Assembly: GCA_016946835.1 (NCBI GenBank) | Contig: JACVTC010000022.1 | Coordinates: forward strand, 980,001-1,044,000 | Length of the DNA: 64,000 nt | Origin: Neocallimastix lanati (nom. inval.) | Taxonomy: Eukaryota > Neocallimastigomycota > Neocallimastigomycetes > Neocallimastigales > Neocallimastigaceae | Direction of reading: 5' to 3' | Part shown: positions 50,014 to 64,000 of the stretch, piece by piece | How the letters are laid out: each line of letters begins with the position of its first letter | How positions within the stretch are numbered: the first letter of the stretch is position 1 | Notes under the pieces: model-generated | Databases searched by the model: none | Seen by the model: only the letters and a program-made list of their open reading frames with translations | Told to the model about the DNA's origin: nothing | Program-made: the position numbers and the translations under genes

Positions 50014-50217
50014 TTACAATTGCTTCATGCTAAATAATTCATTAACATAAACATTATTTTTTACTTTTACCTCAATATATTTATTATTGTTGTTTTTGTT
50101 ATTGTTATTATTATCATTACTATTATTATTATTATAAATATTATTAATTTCATTAAATATTTGATTTTCCATTTTTTTTATAAATTTTATTTTTGGATTC
50201 ATTTCATGAAAGTCCAT
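50014..50217 (-). CDS. Possible small Asn-rich protein or last exon
   Basis: A 67-codon frame from ATG 50217 to TAA, starting M-D-F-H-E-M-N-P-K-I-K-F and ending V-N-E-L-F-S-M-K-Q-L, with an Asn-rich middle. The charged ends look coding-like and the poly-Asn is normal for this genome. There is no family match that I recognise. A decayed coding stretch lies just upstream on the same strand (50376-50564), so it may be the tail of the same dead gene. Confidence 0.25.
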   Translation of the reverse strand: MDFHEMNPKIKFIKKMENQIFNEINNIYNNNNSNDNNNNNKNNNNKYIEVKVKNNVYVNELFSMKQL

Positions 50218-50375
50218 ATTAAATATTTACTTATTAAATTTTATTGAAATATATAATTTTTTATAATTAGACTTTTAATGATTCTATTAAGTATTTTTTT
50301 TTTTATAAAAAGTTAATCTAATAATATGAAATATTTTTATAAATAAAATATACGTATTAGACAAAGATATATTAA

Positions 50376-50564
50376 TTATCTACTAAAAATAGTCAGAAAT
50401 AGATCTTCAAAGGGATTAGTTAATCTTAATCTTTGTAAAGATATTAAATTAGAACATTAAATCCTTTTTTCAACATCATTCTTCCACTTCTTTATCTCTA
50501 ATTGATAGTATGGCAGGTTGATCAATATTTTTCTTGGTTTAAATCTATTTATATATACTTCAAA
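50376..50564 (-). pseudogene. Unidentified coding remnant with one in-frame stop
   Basis: A 63-codon stretch in a single frame, interrupted once by TAA. It reads R-F-K-P-R-K-I-L-I-N-L-P-Y-Y-Q-L-E-I-K-K-W, stop, then S-L-Q-R-L-R-L-T-N-P-F-E-D-L-F-L. Base composition is coding-like. Farther upstream on the same strand (50800-50880) a further scrap reads E-S-P-D-R-E-Y-L-I-K-F-P-K-K-N. Could be the end of a retroelement polyprotein or a host gene; not recognised. Confidence 0.4.
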
Positions 50565-51779
50565 CACATATATATATATATATAATTCAATGTTTTTTTT
50601 CATATTATATTTTTAAATATAAAAAATCTCTTTATCTTCATACAAAAATTCTTAATAATTCATGTATATTTTATATTGAAGTAATTAGTATAGAATTAAT
50701 TAATCTTTAAAAAGAAATAAAATTAAATAAAAACTTTTTACCTTAATTGCCAAAAATATTAATTTTTATATTCTAATTTAAATAATTTTATTAGATAATC
50801 ACATAACAATTTTTCTTTGGAAATTTTATAAGATATTCCCTATCAGGACTTTCTTCATGATTGAAATAATTGTTGATTCAATAATATCATCAATTTAAAA
50901 TATAAATTTTTTAATTACCTGAAAATTCTGTAATTTCATTTAATTTTTTCATTATAAAAAAAAATAAGATCAAACTTTTTTTCATATTGTTTTCATTAAA
51001 TAATGATTATATAAAAACTAATAATATTTGTCATTCTATTATTAATTAGTATTATTAGTATCATAATTATTATTATTATTTTATTTCAGTAATAGTATAT
51101 AAATAATATTATTATAGGTATTAATTATTATTTCAATCACATAGTGGAATAATAAAAAAGCTATTAAACAATAGATAAAAAGCATTATATTAGTTAGATA
51201 AAAAAAATATCATTATTTTTATAAGATACTCTAAAAAAAAAAAAAATTATTTTTTACAAAAATGATCCTAATTTTTTATTTTTATGTTCTTTTGATGTTT
51301 TTTTTTTTTTTTTAAAAAATCTAATAAACTAAAATTAATTTAATAATTATTTTTATATAATACTTTTATTATATTATTACTATTATATATTATTTAAGTT
51401 TTTATTTTAATTTTTATTAATTTAAATTTAATGTTTTCCTTTTTTTTTTTTTAAAATGAAATCTTCTTTTTTATTTTACTAATTTTTTTTTCATTTTATT
51501 TTATTTTTGATTTTTTCTTTTAATATATTTCAATATGTAATTACAATAAAATTTTATTGTAAGAGGTCTTCTGTAAATTTAACAAAAAAAAAAAAAAAAA
51601 AAAAAAAAAATAAAATAAAATAAAATAAAAATAAAAATAGAAATAAATATAAAAATAAATATAAATATAAAAAAATGGTTATATTGTACTATTTCAATAT
51701 ACTATATCATTTTTTTAATAATTTCTTGATATTACTTCCATAATAATTAATAAATTTTTAACTTTTAAATTGTTATTTT

Positions 51780-52300
51780 ATTATTCTTAAACTTCAAATA
51801 ATACTATATTGGATGGACCCCAGATGATATTAAAATTCTAAGGTTTTCTTTTAGGAATTCCCACTAGGAATTTGGGATTACGACATTTAACAATGAATTT
51901 CCAGATGCTCTGAAGATACATATGTAATGGTAGCAGAACTCAGTTAAGAATATTACCATGGAGTTTTCCATACATTTAACAGTATATTCTGAAATTAATT
52001 AGTAAGAGGATGATGTATGAGTCAAGTATAGTTAACAATTTGATTTCCTTGAACTGAGAAGATTACATCTTTAACCATTCCCAAAGATAGAACTAGGAGA
52101 TAACTGGAAAAAGACACCCATTTTAATAAGCCTTTAAGGGTAAAGTCTTGCTATATTAGCATTAGCTTTGTCTTGGGATTGGGTCTTGCTAACACCGAAA
52201 TGGTAATGCATAGTAGATAATTATTATAATTATCTACTATAATATATACAATGGAAGGGTACAGTACAGAGTTCCTATTGCCCTTTTAATTCATCATTTC
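51780..52300. other. G+C-richer island without ORF (ncRNA or decayed gene)
   Basis: About 500 bp with roughly 35-38 % G+C in its core (counted by hand for two 60-bp lines) against far lower flanks. All six frames are broken by stops. It ends with a perfect 13-bp hairpin with a 3-nt loop (52211-52239) and, after 20 bp, AGGGTACAGTACAGAG. Segments TTAGCA and TGCTAA (about 52157-52192) can also pair. In the plus frame from 51811 the first part reads G-W-T-P-D-D-I-K-I-L-R, which resembles the start of a SANT/Myb repeat, but stops follow. It matches no snRNA, RNase P or SRP RNA motif that I could identify. Confidence 0.4.
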
Positions 52301-53648
52301 CTAATCTAAAAAATATATATATATATATTTTTTTAATGTATAAAAATTAAAAATATATATTATAAATATATATTATTACTAGATAGTATTAAATTAAAAA
52401 TTAAAAGATAAGAAACATAGAAAATATGTATTATGAAATTATTCATTTAATTTAATAAATATTAATAAATAAAGTTTATTCCTTGCTCTATAAAAATTTA
52501 TATAGTCATAATATATAAAAGTTTGGTTGTAATAATTTATAGTAAATAAAATATGAAAATTTTATATTTATATTATTAAATATTAGTATATTAGTATAAA
52601 TGAAAGATTATAGTAATTAATAGTAATGTTAATTATAAATAATACTAATATTCAATAAAAATTGAAATTAATAATATTAATTTAATATAATTTAATTCAT
52701 ATGTATCATTAATATATTAATGATCAATTAATGATCAATTAATAATCAAAAAAATTATATAATTTTATTAATATATATAATACTTATAAAGGTTAGATAT
52801 TTTATTATTAATTTGCCTAAAACTGGTATTTTTTTTTTTTTTTTAATCCTCATGAAATAAACTTTTTTTAATATTTTGTAATATGTATATATATATTTTT
52901 AATTTATACTAAATTATTTATAAATTAATTAAAAAAAAGTAAAATTATTTAAATATTTTTTATAAAAAAAAGGAAAAATTAAAAAAAAAAGATTAATTAT
53001 ATAAAAAAAAAATTAAAAAATTGTTATTAAAAAATATTAATTTGTATGATTTTTAATATTTTTTATTTCTTTTTATTTAAAGAATATTAAATTACATTAT
53101 ATAAATTTTTTTATATAATCTTATTTTATTTTATTTTATTTTATTTTATTTTTCATTTCTTTTTTTTAATTACTTTTCTTTTGATAATCTTTTTTTTTTT
53201 TTTTTATAATGACATATAATAATGATAAAACAACAATAATAATTAAATAAATTATAAATATAAAAAATAAATTGTTTTATATACCATAATATATGAAAAA
53301 TAAAGTTTAATAAAACTATTTTTTAAAGTATAATAATAAATATATATAGTAATTAACATAACAAAGTAATTTTAATATTGAAATTTAAAAAAAATATATT
53401 TTAAATAGTTCATTTTAATTTTAATTTTAATTTTGTTTAATTCTTATTTATTATTTTTTTTTATAAAAAAAAAAATAATTAACAAATAAATAAGTAAAAG
53501 AAAGAAAAAAGAAAAGAAAGGAGAAAGGGAAAAAAAAAAAAAAAGAAAAAGAAAAAATTATTGAACTTCAATTTTGGATACTATTATAATTTAAGTTATA
53601 TATTTATATTTTTTTTTTATTAATAATAATAATAATAAAAATAAAATA

Positions 53649-53696
<48 letters not shown>

Positions 53697-53718
53697 ATAA
53701 AAAATAAATTAAAATTAA
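52301..53718. other. AT-rich intergenic region
   Basis: Repeated TTAATGATCAA phrases (52720-52750), TTTTA repeats (53122-53150), a purine-only stretch (53495-53558) and a poly-A run of about 40 bp (53651-53690) just upstream of the ankyrin gene. No gene seen. Confidence 0.4.
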
Positions 53719-56676
53719 ATGGAAAATTTAAAACTTTTAATAAAAAAGGATGCTATAAATGAAATAAAGTCATTTGTTTCTTTTAATAAATTTATAAATA
53801 ATCATGATATAAAAAATAATTCGTTTGATTTATTAATATATACCATTAAAGAAGCTTCTTGTATATCTACAATAAAGTATATTTTAAGTGTTTATCATTT
53901 TTTATATAAAAACTTAAATTATGCCATTGATTCAGGAGAATCTCCATTAGCTGTTGCTTTATCTTTAAATAAATTAATTCTTGCTGATTATTTAATTGAA
54001 CATAAAGCTAATGTTAATTTTTGTAATTATGAAGGTGATAATATATTAGCATTTTTATATAAAAATTCATTATTAAGTAATGTTTCTTTAAAATATCTTT
54101 TAAACCATAAAGTGGAGATTAATAGCATTGATTCAAATGGAAATTCTTTTTTAACATTAATTATAAATAATAATAATGTTGCTTTTTCCAAAATATTACA
54201 TACCGCATTTGATATGTATCACAATGATTTTGTATTAAAATTAATTGGTCTATCAAAATTTCAAATTGATATTAGTGACTCAAAATTTAAGGAACTTTTT
54301 AATATTGAAAGAAAAAAATCAGATATCATACAAATAAAGGATAAAGATATCATAAATTCATGTATGAAACAAAGTCTTGATATTGTAAAGTTAGGTTTTT
54401 CAAATAGTATTAATACAGAATATTTTAAAAGAATTGATAATGCTGGATTATTGTGTAAACTTTATGAAAAGAACCGACGTGATATTTTAAAATTTTTAGT
54501 TGATAAAGGTGCATTTATAAATCAAATAGAAACTTCAGATCGTTCAATATTTCTTAAAACTATATATGCTCAAGATTTAGAAATGGCAAAGTATTTAATA
54601 AGTAAAGGAATGGATGTTAATGGTAAAGTTAAAAATTGGAGTAATATCTGTTATCCGTATATTTATTATGTTTCAAATGATGAATTTTATAAATTACTTA
54701 TAAAACATGGAGCAGATTTATATATGCCAGATAATGAATACAGTAAAGTGTTGAAAATTGTTAATTCAAGTCATAGTGTTGCTGAATATTTAACAAAACA
54801 TAATTACTATAGTAATTCACATATAGGAAATGAATATCATTGCACTTTTTATTCCGCCTGTCGACATGGCAATATGAAAATTATAAAACATCTTCTTCGA
54901 GCTAAAATTCCATATTTAACGAATGGATTAATTTATGCCTGTAAAAATGGAAATACTGATATTGTGCAACTCTTAATTAACAGAGGTGCGGATGTTAATC
55001 ATTTCAATAAAGGATATGCTATACAACCTACCCCATTAGAAATGGCATGTATGAATAATCATGAAAAAGTGGTAAAAATTTTATTAGAAAATGGAGCTCT
55101 CGTCAATCCGAAACAATCGAATGGTGAACCACTCTACGATAAAAGTTACTTAATGATGGCGTGTGAATGCAATAATGAAAAAATCATTGATTATTTAATA
55201 AAATATGGTTCAGAAATTAATGAAATTAATTCAGAAGGTGAAACTTTACTTATGTTTGCTTGTAAAAATAAATATGAAAATATTGCTCGCAATATTCTTC
55301 TTAAAAAAATAATGAAAAAAACCCAAGATGCTCAAGTTCATGATCAAATTTATGATCAAGTTCATGCTCAAGATATTCATGGAAATACCGCATTAGCCTA
55401 TGCCTGTCAAAATGGTTTAACTGAAATTGTTAAAATTTTAATTGATCATTATCAAGTGGATGTAAATACTGTAAATGAATCAAATGAAACTCCTTTAATT
55501 TTAGCTTGTAAAAATAGATACCCAGACATTGTTAAATTATTAATTCATCATAGTAAATCCCAACCCAATCCTAATTATTTAGATGATAACAATAAATCAC
55601 CATTAATGTATGCATTAATCACTCAAAATAATGAAAGTATACAGGATCTTTTATCGTTAGATCAAACATTAGATAAAGATATCATCAATTATCCAACTCA
55701 AAATAATAAGACATTATTAATGTATGTTTGTCAGTATAGTTCTTTAGAATTAGTGAAGAAATTAATTGAACATCATGCAGATTTAAATAAACGAAATAAC
55801 AAGGGAGAAACGGCCTTTCTCTATGCTTGTCAATATGGTAATGATGAAATGGTGAATTATTTAATAGAAAAGGGAGCCAATATTAATGATATTTCTAATA
55901 CTGGGGATACTTCCTTGATGTATGCTATCAAAGGAAATAATATTAAAATTGTAAATATTCTTTTGAAGAAGAATCATGTAAATTGGAATAAAAAGAATAA
56001 TGTAGGAGAAACTGCCATGATGTATGCCTGTCGATTTGGATATGATGAAATAGTAGAGAATTTAATTGAAAAAGGCATCATTATTAATGAAGTGAATCAT
56101 AATGGTGATACACCACTTATTTATGCCTGTCGAAATGGACATAAAGAATGTGTTCAACTTCTCATAAATCACGATTGTCCTCTAGACTATAAAGGATATA
56201 AAGGGAAAACCGCATTGATCAATGCCTGTGAACATGGGAAATTAGATATAGTGAAACTTTTAATTCCTTATCATATTAACATTAATATACGAGACTTTCA
56301 AGGAAAAACGGCATTAATTCATGCTCGAGAAAAAAATTATTCTAAAATAGTAAAATATTTAACTGGATATATGGAACATATCATTAGAGAAGAAGAAAAT
56401 AAAGAAAAAGTAATATATGATGGTGATGATGGTGATAATGGTGATAATGATAATGATGATAATGATGATGATGATGAAGAAGTATATAATGATTATGATA
56501 AAGCGTACGATGATTATGATAATGATTTTCTCTATACCACCAGTAAGGTCTCTTTAAAATTAAATAAGATTAGAAAAAAGAAAGTCAAGAATATGAATAA
56601 GATCTATGAAAATGACAATAAATCCATGAGAAAAATTCTTAATATTAAATATAGTGATGATTTTTATATACAATAA
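53719..56676 (+). CDS. Large ankyrin-repeat protein (985 aa)
   Basis: A single-exon gene. It starts M-E-N-L-K-L-L-I-K-K-D-A. Diverged ankyrin repeats fill about residues 60-890. The first 350 residues are degenerate (for example G-E-S-P-L-A-V-A-L-S). From about residue 370 they are clear, with G-x-T-x-L-x-x-A-C-x-x-G and I-V-K-x-L-I-x-x-G-A-D-V-N patterns, some 15 good units. A strongly acidic Asp/Asn-rich tract (about 895-940) and a basic C-terminus (K-L-N-K-I-R-K-K-K-V-K-N-M) follow. No signal peptide or membrane helix. Unlike the 516-residue gene, its repeats are well diverged at DNA level, so it is older or under constraint. Likely a protein-interaction scaffold; function unknown. Confidence 0.85.
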   Translation: MENLKLLIKKDAINEIKSFVSFNKFINNHDIKNNSFDLLIYTIKEASCISTIKYILSVYHFLYKNLNYAIDSGESPLAVALSLNKLILADYLIEHKANVNFCNYEGDNILAFLYKNSLLSNVSLKYLLNHKVEINSIDSNGNSFLTLIINNNNVAFSKILHTAFDMYHNDFVLKLIGLSKFQIDISDSKFKELFNIERKKSDIIQIKDKDIINSCMKQSLDIVKLGFSNSINTEYFKRIDNAGLLCKLYEKNRRDILKFLVDKGAFINQIETSDRSIFLKTIYAQDLEMAKYLISKGMDVNGKVKNWSNICYPYIYYVSNDEFYKLLIKHGADLYMPDNEYSKVLKIVNSSHSVAEYLTKHNYYSNSHIGNEYHCTFYSACRHGNMKIIKHLLRAKIPYLTNGLIYACKNGNTDIVQLLINRGADVNHFNKGYAIQPTPLEMACMNNHEKVVKILLENGALVNPKQSNGEPLYDKSYLMMACECNNEKIIDYLIKYGSEINEINSEGETLLMFACKNKYENIARNILLKKIMKKTQDAQVHDQIYDQVHAQDIHGNTALAYACQNGLTEIVKILIDHYQVDVNTVNESNETPLILACKNRYPDIVKLLIHHSKSQPNPNYLDDNNKSPLMYALITQNNESIQDLLSLDQTLDKDIINYPTQNNKTLLMYVCQYSSLELVKKLIEHHADLNKRNNKGETAFLYACQYGNDEMVNYLIEKGANINDISNTGDTSLMYAIKGNNIKIVNILLKKNHVNWNKKNNVGETAMMYACRFGYDEIVENLIEKGIIINEVNHNGDTPLIYACRNGHKECVQLLINHDCPLDYKGYKGKTALINACEHGKLDIVKLLIPYHININIRDFQGKTALIHAREKNYSKIVKYLTGYMEHIIREEENKEKVIYDGDDGDNGDNDNDDNDDDDEEVYNDYDKAYDDYDNDFLYTTSKVSLKLNKIRKKKVKNMNKIYENDNKSMRKILNIKYSDDFYIQ

Positions 56677-59595
<2,919 letters not shown>

Positions 59596-61428
59596 TTAAA
59601 AGTTGAAATGGAAATTATTATTGGAACCAAATGGACCACCATTACCAAATGGACCACCATTACCAAATGGGAAACCACCACCAAATGGGAATCCATGGAA
59701 ACCAAATGGATTACCACCTTGACCACCGTTTGGATCATTTGGATCTTCACCATTATCGAACCGTTCACGAGTTTCATCATTACTTAAAACTTCATAAGCT
59801 TCATTAATTTCACTCATTTTATTTTCTACTTGATCCTTGGTCATTTCACCATGGTATTTATCTGGATGGTATATTTGAGCTAATTTTCTGTAAGCCTTTT
59901 TAATTTCACGTTTAGTGGCAGTTTTCTTAACACCTAAGATCTTATAATAATCCTTTCTTGAGGCCATCTTTTGCAATCTTTGAGCTTTTTGGTATCCTTC
60001 TATAATTCTTTGATCTTGTGGACTGTATTCATGGGCTGAAGAATAATCTCTTAAGGCAGCATCATATTCTTCTAATAACATAAATGCTTCTGCACGATTA
60101 ATTAATAATTCGACATCTTGATTTTCAATATCTAAACCTTTAGTACAATATCCTTTAGCAGCTTCAGCCTTCTTTAATCTTAAATTAGCCTTACATGCAG
60201 CAAAGTAAATTTTATACTTCAATTTATTTGAACCAATAGCTTCTACCTCTGAAACTAAACCACTATTCACCTTATCTATAATATCTGCCCATTTCTTATC
60301 ACTCATACAATTATCAATATATTTAAGAGAACGATCTAACTTTTTAATTTTTTTGAAAAGAGCCTTACATTGTTTATGCTCCGGATCACGACGTAAACAT
60401 TCTTTAACTTCTGTTAATGAACTTTCAATTTCTCCAATGGCCATATGTAATTCACCAACCCTAACTAATAGATCAGTGTTATCTGGTTGAAGTTTAACAG
60501 CTCTGGAATAATCACCAATAGCCATTTCAGTTTCATTAATATTTAAGTAAGATTCAGCTCTTAATTTTCTAATTTCTAAATTTTGTGGACAATGTTGAAT
60601 AACTTCTGAAAGATATTCAATAGCTTGCTTATAATTCTTTTTTTTAAATTCTGATTTTGCGTTATTAAGTAATTGACCAACTACCTTTATATTATTAATC
60701 TAAATGATTTTTTTTTTTTTAAAAAAAAAAAAAAGTATATTTATAGATATGGTATAATAAACAATTTTATTAATAAAATTAAATATATAAATAAATATTA
60801 AATAATATATAAAAAATTCATTTATTTCATTAAAATAATTATAAAAGGTAATACAAAATAATAATAATAATAATATTCTATACGAAATTATTAAAATAAA
60901 TTCACATAAAAATAAAAAAAGAAATAAAACATAAAGCAATTACAATAATTAAAACAACCATAATATTAATAATAATAATAATATAAATTTATTTAATTTT
61001 TCATATATATTATCATATTTAATACATACAATTTCATCTGTTTCACCGTCTGATGGCTTTAATTTCTTATAATGTTCAATATCATCTTTAGCCTTATCAA
61101 GTTCAGCTATTTGAAAGTATAATTTACCTCTTTTAAGGTAAGCTTGTTCGAAATTTGGATTTATCTTAATAAGAGATGTGAAATCATCAATAGCACTTTC
61201 GGTTCTCCCAATATTAATATAGAGAATAGCACGTCTAATGTAAATTAAAAAATTATTTGGGTCATGACTTAAAGCTTCAGAGTAAACACTTAAAGCTTCA
61301 TTTAAATTTCCAGTGCTTACTAAATGTTGAGCAGTGTTGAGATACTCTGTTGTACTTTTAGCTTGAGCTTTTGCTAAAAAGCCAAATGCAGCAAAAGTTA
61401 TTAGTGATAATTTTGAAAAAATCTTCAT
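59596..61428 (-). CDS. DNAJC3: ER co-chaperone DNAJC3/p58IPK-type (TPR + J domain)
   Basis: Two exons, 61030-61428 and 59596-60699, joined in phase 0 (GTATGT donor, TTTAG acceptor), 500 residues; animal DNAJC3 is about 504. The protein holds unfolded clients in the ER lumen and hands them to BiP. A signal peptide [16 protein letters not shown] opens it. About nine TPR units follow (about 27-375), for example [15 protein letters not shown]. The J domain begins K-D-Y-Y-K-I-L-G (382) and has the intact H-P-D triad (411-413), so it should stimulate Hsp70 ATPase. A Gly/Phe-rich tail with a G-G-P-F-G-N repeat ends the protein. There is no HDEL-type retention signal, as in the family. Confidence 0.94.
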
Positions 61429-63035
61429 TATGAAATTTTTCTTTCTTATCGATTTTATTACTTTATTTGATTAATTTTTATTTTTTTTTTATGCTTTTTT
61501 ATTATAAACTTTATAAATTGTAATTATTTATGATATATTGAATTTATCACTTTATGTTATATTGTTATTGTTTATATTGTTGTTTTGTTATTAAATAAAT
61601 GCAAACTTCTATTAATATATATATAAATAAATAAAAAAATTTTTTTATTAACTTTTATAACTTTTCAATATTTCTTAAATAAATTTTTATTATTTTTTAT
61701 AAATTAATATTATTTATTTTTAATTACCTGAATAAATTTTTTAATTTAAAAAAAAAATAATTATATGTTTATTTTGGTATGTTTTTAAATTAATCACTTT
61801 TTTTTTATAGATATACTTTGGATAAATATTATAAATATCTAAAATTTATATATATATATATATATACTATTAAAATTCTAAAATTAGTACTTTAAATATA
61901 ACGAAAAAAATTTTATTTTTTATTTTATTTTTTATTTCTATTTCTTGTTACTTATATCTTAAATATATAAATATATTTTTTCTCCTAATATATAATTTTC
62001 TAATATGTTTTATTCTTTCTAAATATTAACCTTTTTTATTAAATATTAACCTTTTTTCAATTAATTATATATAAAATTCCTCAATCCCTTAATTTTTAAA
62101 AATATAATTTACATTTATAAAAAATTAAAAAATTAAAAAATTAAAAAAGAATGAAGAAATATAATAAAGAAAAAAAAAATATTAAACCTTTTATATCTTT
62201 TTCATTATTAAAAAAAAACTCTAAATTATGGAATAATTTTAATTATTTTTCATATCAATTTATCAATATTAATATAATATAATAAAATAAATGAAAGTTA
62301 AATAAATAATATTTAAATTAAATGGATAAATAAATAATATTTAGATAATCTCTATTAATTAAACTTTAATTATTATTAATTATAATATTAATTATTCTGA
62401 AAAAAAAAGAGTCCATGGAAAAAATATTTAAATATAAATAAAAAAAATAACTCTCATTCTTTTGATTAATTACTAATTATAATATATTATATATTCACCT
62501 TTATATTACATTAAACTTTAATATGTAATCTTAAATATAATTATATATACTTTAAATAGAGTGCCTATTTAATTTAATATATTATGAATTCTTTAAATTT
62601 ATTTTTAAATCAATCGAATATTTATATATAGAGGTTAATATAAAAAATAGCAAAAAAGTTTATTAAATATTTATGAATATTTTATATATAATATATAGAG
62701 TTTTATCCTTTTTTATATATTTATTTATATATATTTTTACATTTATATATCAATTTATAATTAATATGAAATTTGAAATTAATATAATAAAAATCTTTAA
62801 TTGATTTTAATATAAGAATAATATTAATAAAGTGATTCTTTTAATATAATAAATATATAATGCATTATATATTACAATACATAAATTATTTATAATCTTA
62901 GCTAATATAGCTTTTTTTTTTTTTTTTTTTGAAAAATAGTTAATAATTTAATAGTTTAAAGGATATAATTTCTATCTATATTAAAATTTTATACATAATG
63001 TATTATAATTACGTATTGTAATAAATTTATATATT

Positions 63036-63075
63036 TAATAAAATCAGTTGTGCGGCTGATTTTTTGATTTTATTA
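63036..63075. other. Inverted repeat with two mutually exclusive stems
   Basis: Outer arms TAATAAAATCA (63036-63046) and TGATTTTATTA (63065-63075) pair perfectly. An inner stem AAAATCAG (63040-63047) with CTGATTTT (56-63 of that block) around the loop TTGTGCGG uses part of the same left arm. The loop is unusually G+C-rich for this DNA. Confidence 0.5.
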
Positions 63076-63429
63076 GAAATTTTAATTATTAAAATTTTTA
63101 GAAATTTTAGTTATTAGTTTAAACAACTTTATAATAGTTATTATTTGTTATTACATTGAAAAAGAAGTAATTATAAAATATTTTTTTTATATTTATTTAT
63201 ATTTATTGCGTATTCAACTTATTATCCTCGCTAGATAGGCTGATATTATTGAATAAAGTAAAAGTAATTAACGAAAATATAACTAGCTTATTATCATATA
63301 AGCTATATTTATGCTATAAATATATATTTATTTTACCATAAAAAAATTATTGAAACAAAAAAATAAATTTAATCAATAGAGAAATTCTTCTTATATTTAG
63401 TTTTACATATATATATTTAATATGAATAT

Positions 63430-63712
63430 AAATTTATTTATTTATTTATTTATTTATAATTTATTTATTTATTTATAATTTATTTATAATTTATTTATTT
63501 ATTTATAATTTATTTATTTATATATAATTTATTTATTTATTTATAAATTATTTATTTATTTATTTATTATTTATTTATTTATTTATAATTTATTTATTTA
63601 TTTATTATTTATTTATTTATTTATTATTTATTTATTTATTTATTATTTATTTATTTATTTATAATTTATTTATTTATTTATTTATTTATCTATTTATTTA
63701 TTTATTTATATT
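63430..63712. repeat. (TTTA)n / TTTATAA array
   Basis: About 280 bp of TTTA tetramers interspersed with TTTATAA units. Confidence 0.85.
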
Positions 63713-64000
63713 ACTTAATTAAATTTTTTAATATAAATTTTTAATTTTATGTGTTACAAAATTAAATAAATCTCTAAAAATGAGTATTTTCGTAACATAT
63801 ATCATATAATAATTGATCATAAATTAAAAATTTAAAAATTGAAATTGAAAAAATTAAATGGTGTAATATATTAAAATAAAAATATACAATATATTATATT
63901 TTTAGCAAATAAAATATTGACATTTAAGAATGTTTCATATAATAAAGCATTTTTTTAACTTTTTAAATGAATTTTAATTTTCATTTTTGTAACTTTAATT

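Larger units (their letters stand above)
61429..64000. other. AT-rich intergenic region to window end
   Basis: No gene recognised. It contains the DNAJC3 promoter side, a small island with alternative stems (63036-63255) and a TTTA-based array (63430-63712). Confidence 0.4.

Noticed and set aside
52003-52062. Possible C/D-box snoRNA (GATGATG ... CTGA) inside the G+C-richer island
   Set aside because: The C box departs from RUGAUGA, no terminal stem brings the boxes together, and no guide complementarity could be tested.

Overview
The window looks like nuclear DNA of an anaerobic gut fungus (Neocallimastigomycota). That placement is an inference. By eye well over 80 % of it is A/T, with long poly-A/poly-T runs, AT microsatellites and poly-asparagine tracts. 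The genes are nevertheless fungal: a Cdc14-type septation-network protein, an Nbp2/Skb5-like SH3 protein, a fungalysin (M36) and large ankyrin-repeat proteins. Introns have GTAAGT/GTAAAT/GTAATT donors and short (T)AG acceptors. All exon joins below were made by hand by matching reading phase and family similarity; none is backed by transcripts.

Layout. 1-542: the 5' part of an ERO1 thiol oxidase gene on the minus strand, running off the window. 2.4-4.1 kb: a decayed Ty1/copia retrotransposon. 5.95-11.74 kb: a 6-exon TACC-family gene carrying 37 copies of a 14-residue repeat. 13.0-17.3 kb: a 10-exon EHD (EH-domain dynamin-like ATPase) gene. 18.0-19.5 kb (minus): an Nbp2/Skb5-like protein whose SH3 domain is interrupted by a long acidic insert, with a probable 7-nt microexon. 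21.6-21.9 kb: short orphan coding islands, one resembling translation factor IF-2. 23.3-24.9 kb (minus): Cdc14 family. 26.3-28.4 kb (minus): RCHY1/Pirh2-type CHY-RING ubiquitin ligase. 28.4-34.9 kb: a gene-poor stretch with a heptamer array and diverged duplicated segments. 34.9-37.2 kb: a 7-exon syntaxin-16/Tlg2 gene with a perfect hexanucleotide array in an intron. 38.3-43.1 kb: one intact ankyrin gene followed by two decayed relatives. 46.4-48.4 kb: a complete fungalysin gene. 49.2-52.3 kb: a 47-bp minisatellite, a coding remnant and a striking G+C-richer island without an ORF. 53.7-56.7 kb: a 985-residue ankyrin protein. 57.2 kb: a 187-bp (TAA)n array. 59.6-61.4 kb (minus): an ER DNAJC3/p58IPK co-chaperone. 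The rest is AT-rich intergenic DNA.

There is no operon logic here. The genes are individually spliced eukaryotic units. Several belong to common themes: ER folding (ERO1, DNAJC3), endosome/Golgi traffic (EHD, syntaxin-16), and cell division or cytoskeleton (TACC, Cdc14, possibly Nbp2). The most unusual items are the higher-order repeat inside the TACC gene, the split SH3 domain with its microexon, the G+C-richer island at 51.8-52.3 kb, the IF-2-like scrap (unexpected where hydrogenosomes have no genome), the 47-bp motif shared between an EHD intron and a distant array, and the ankyrin birth-and-death cluster.
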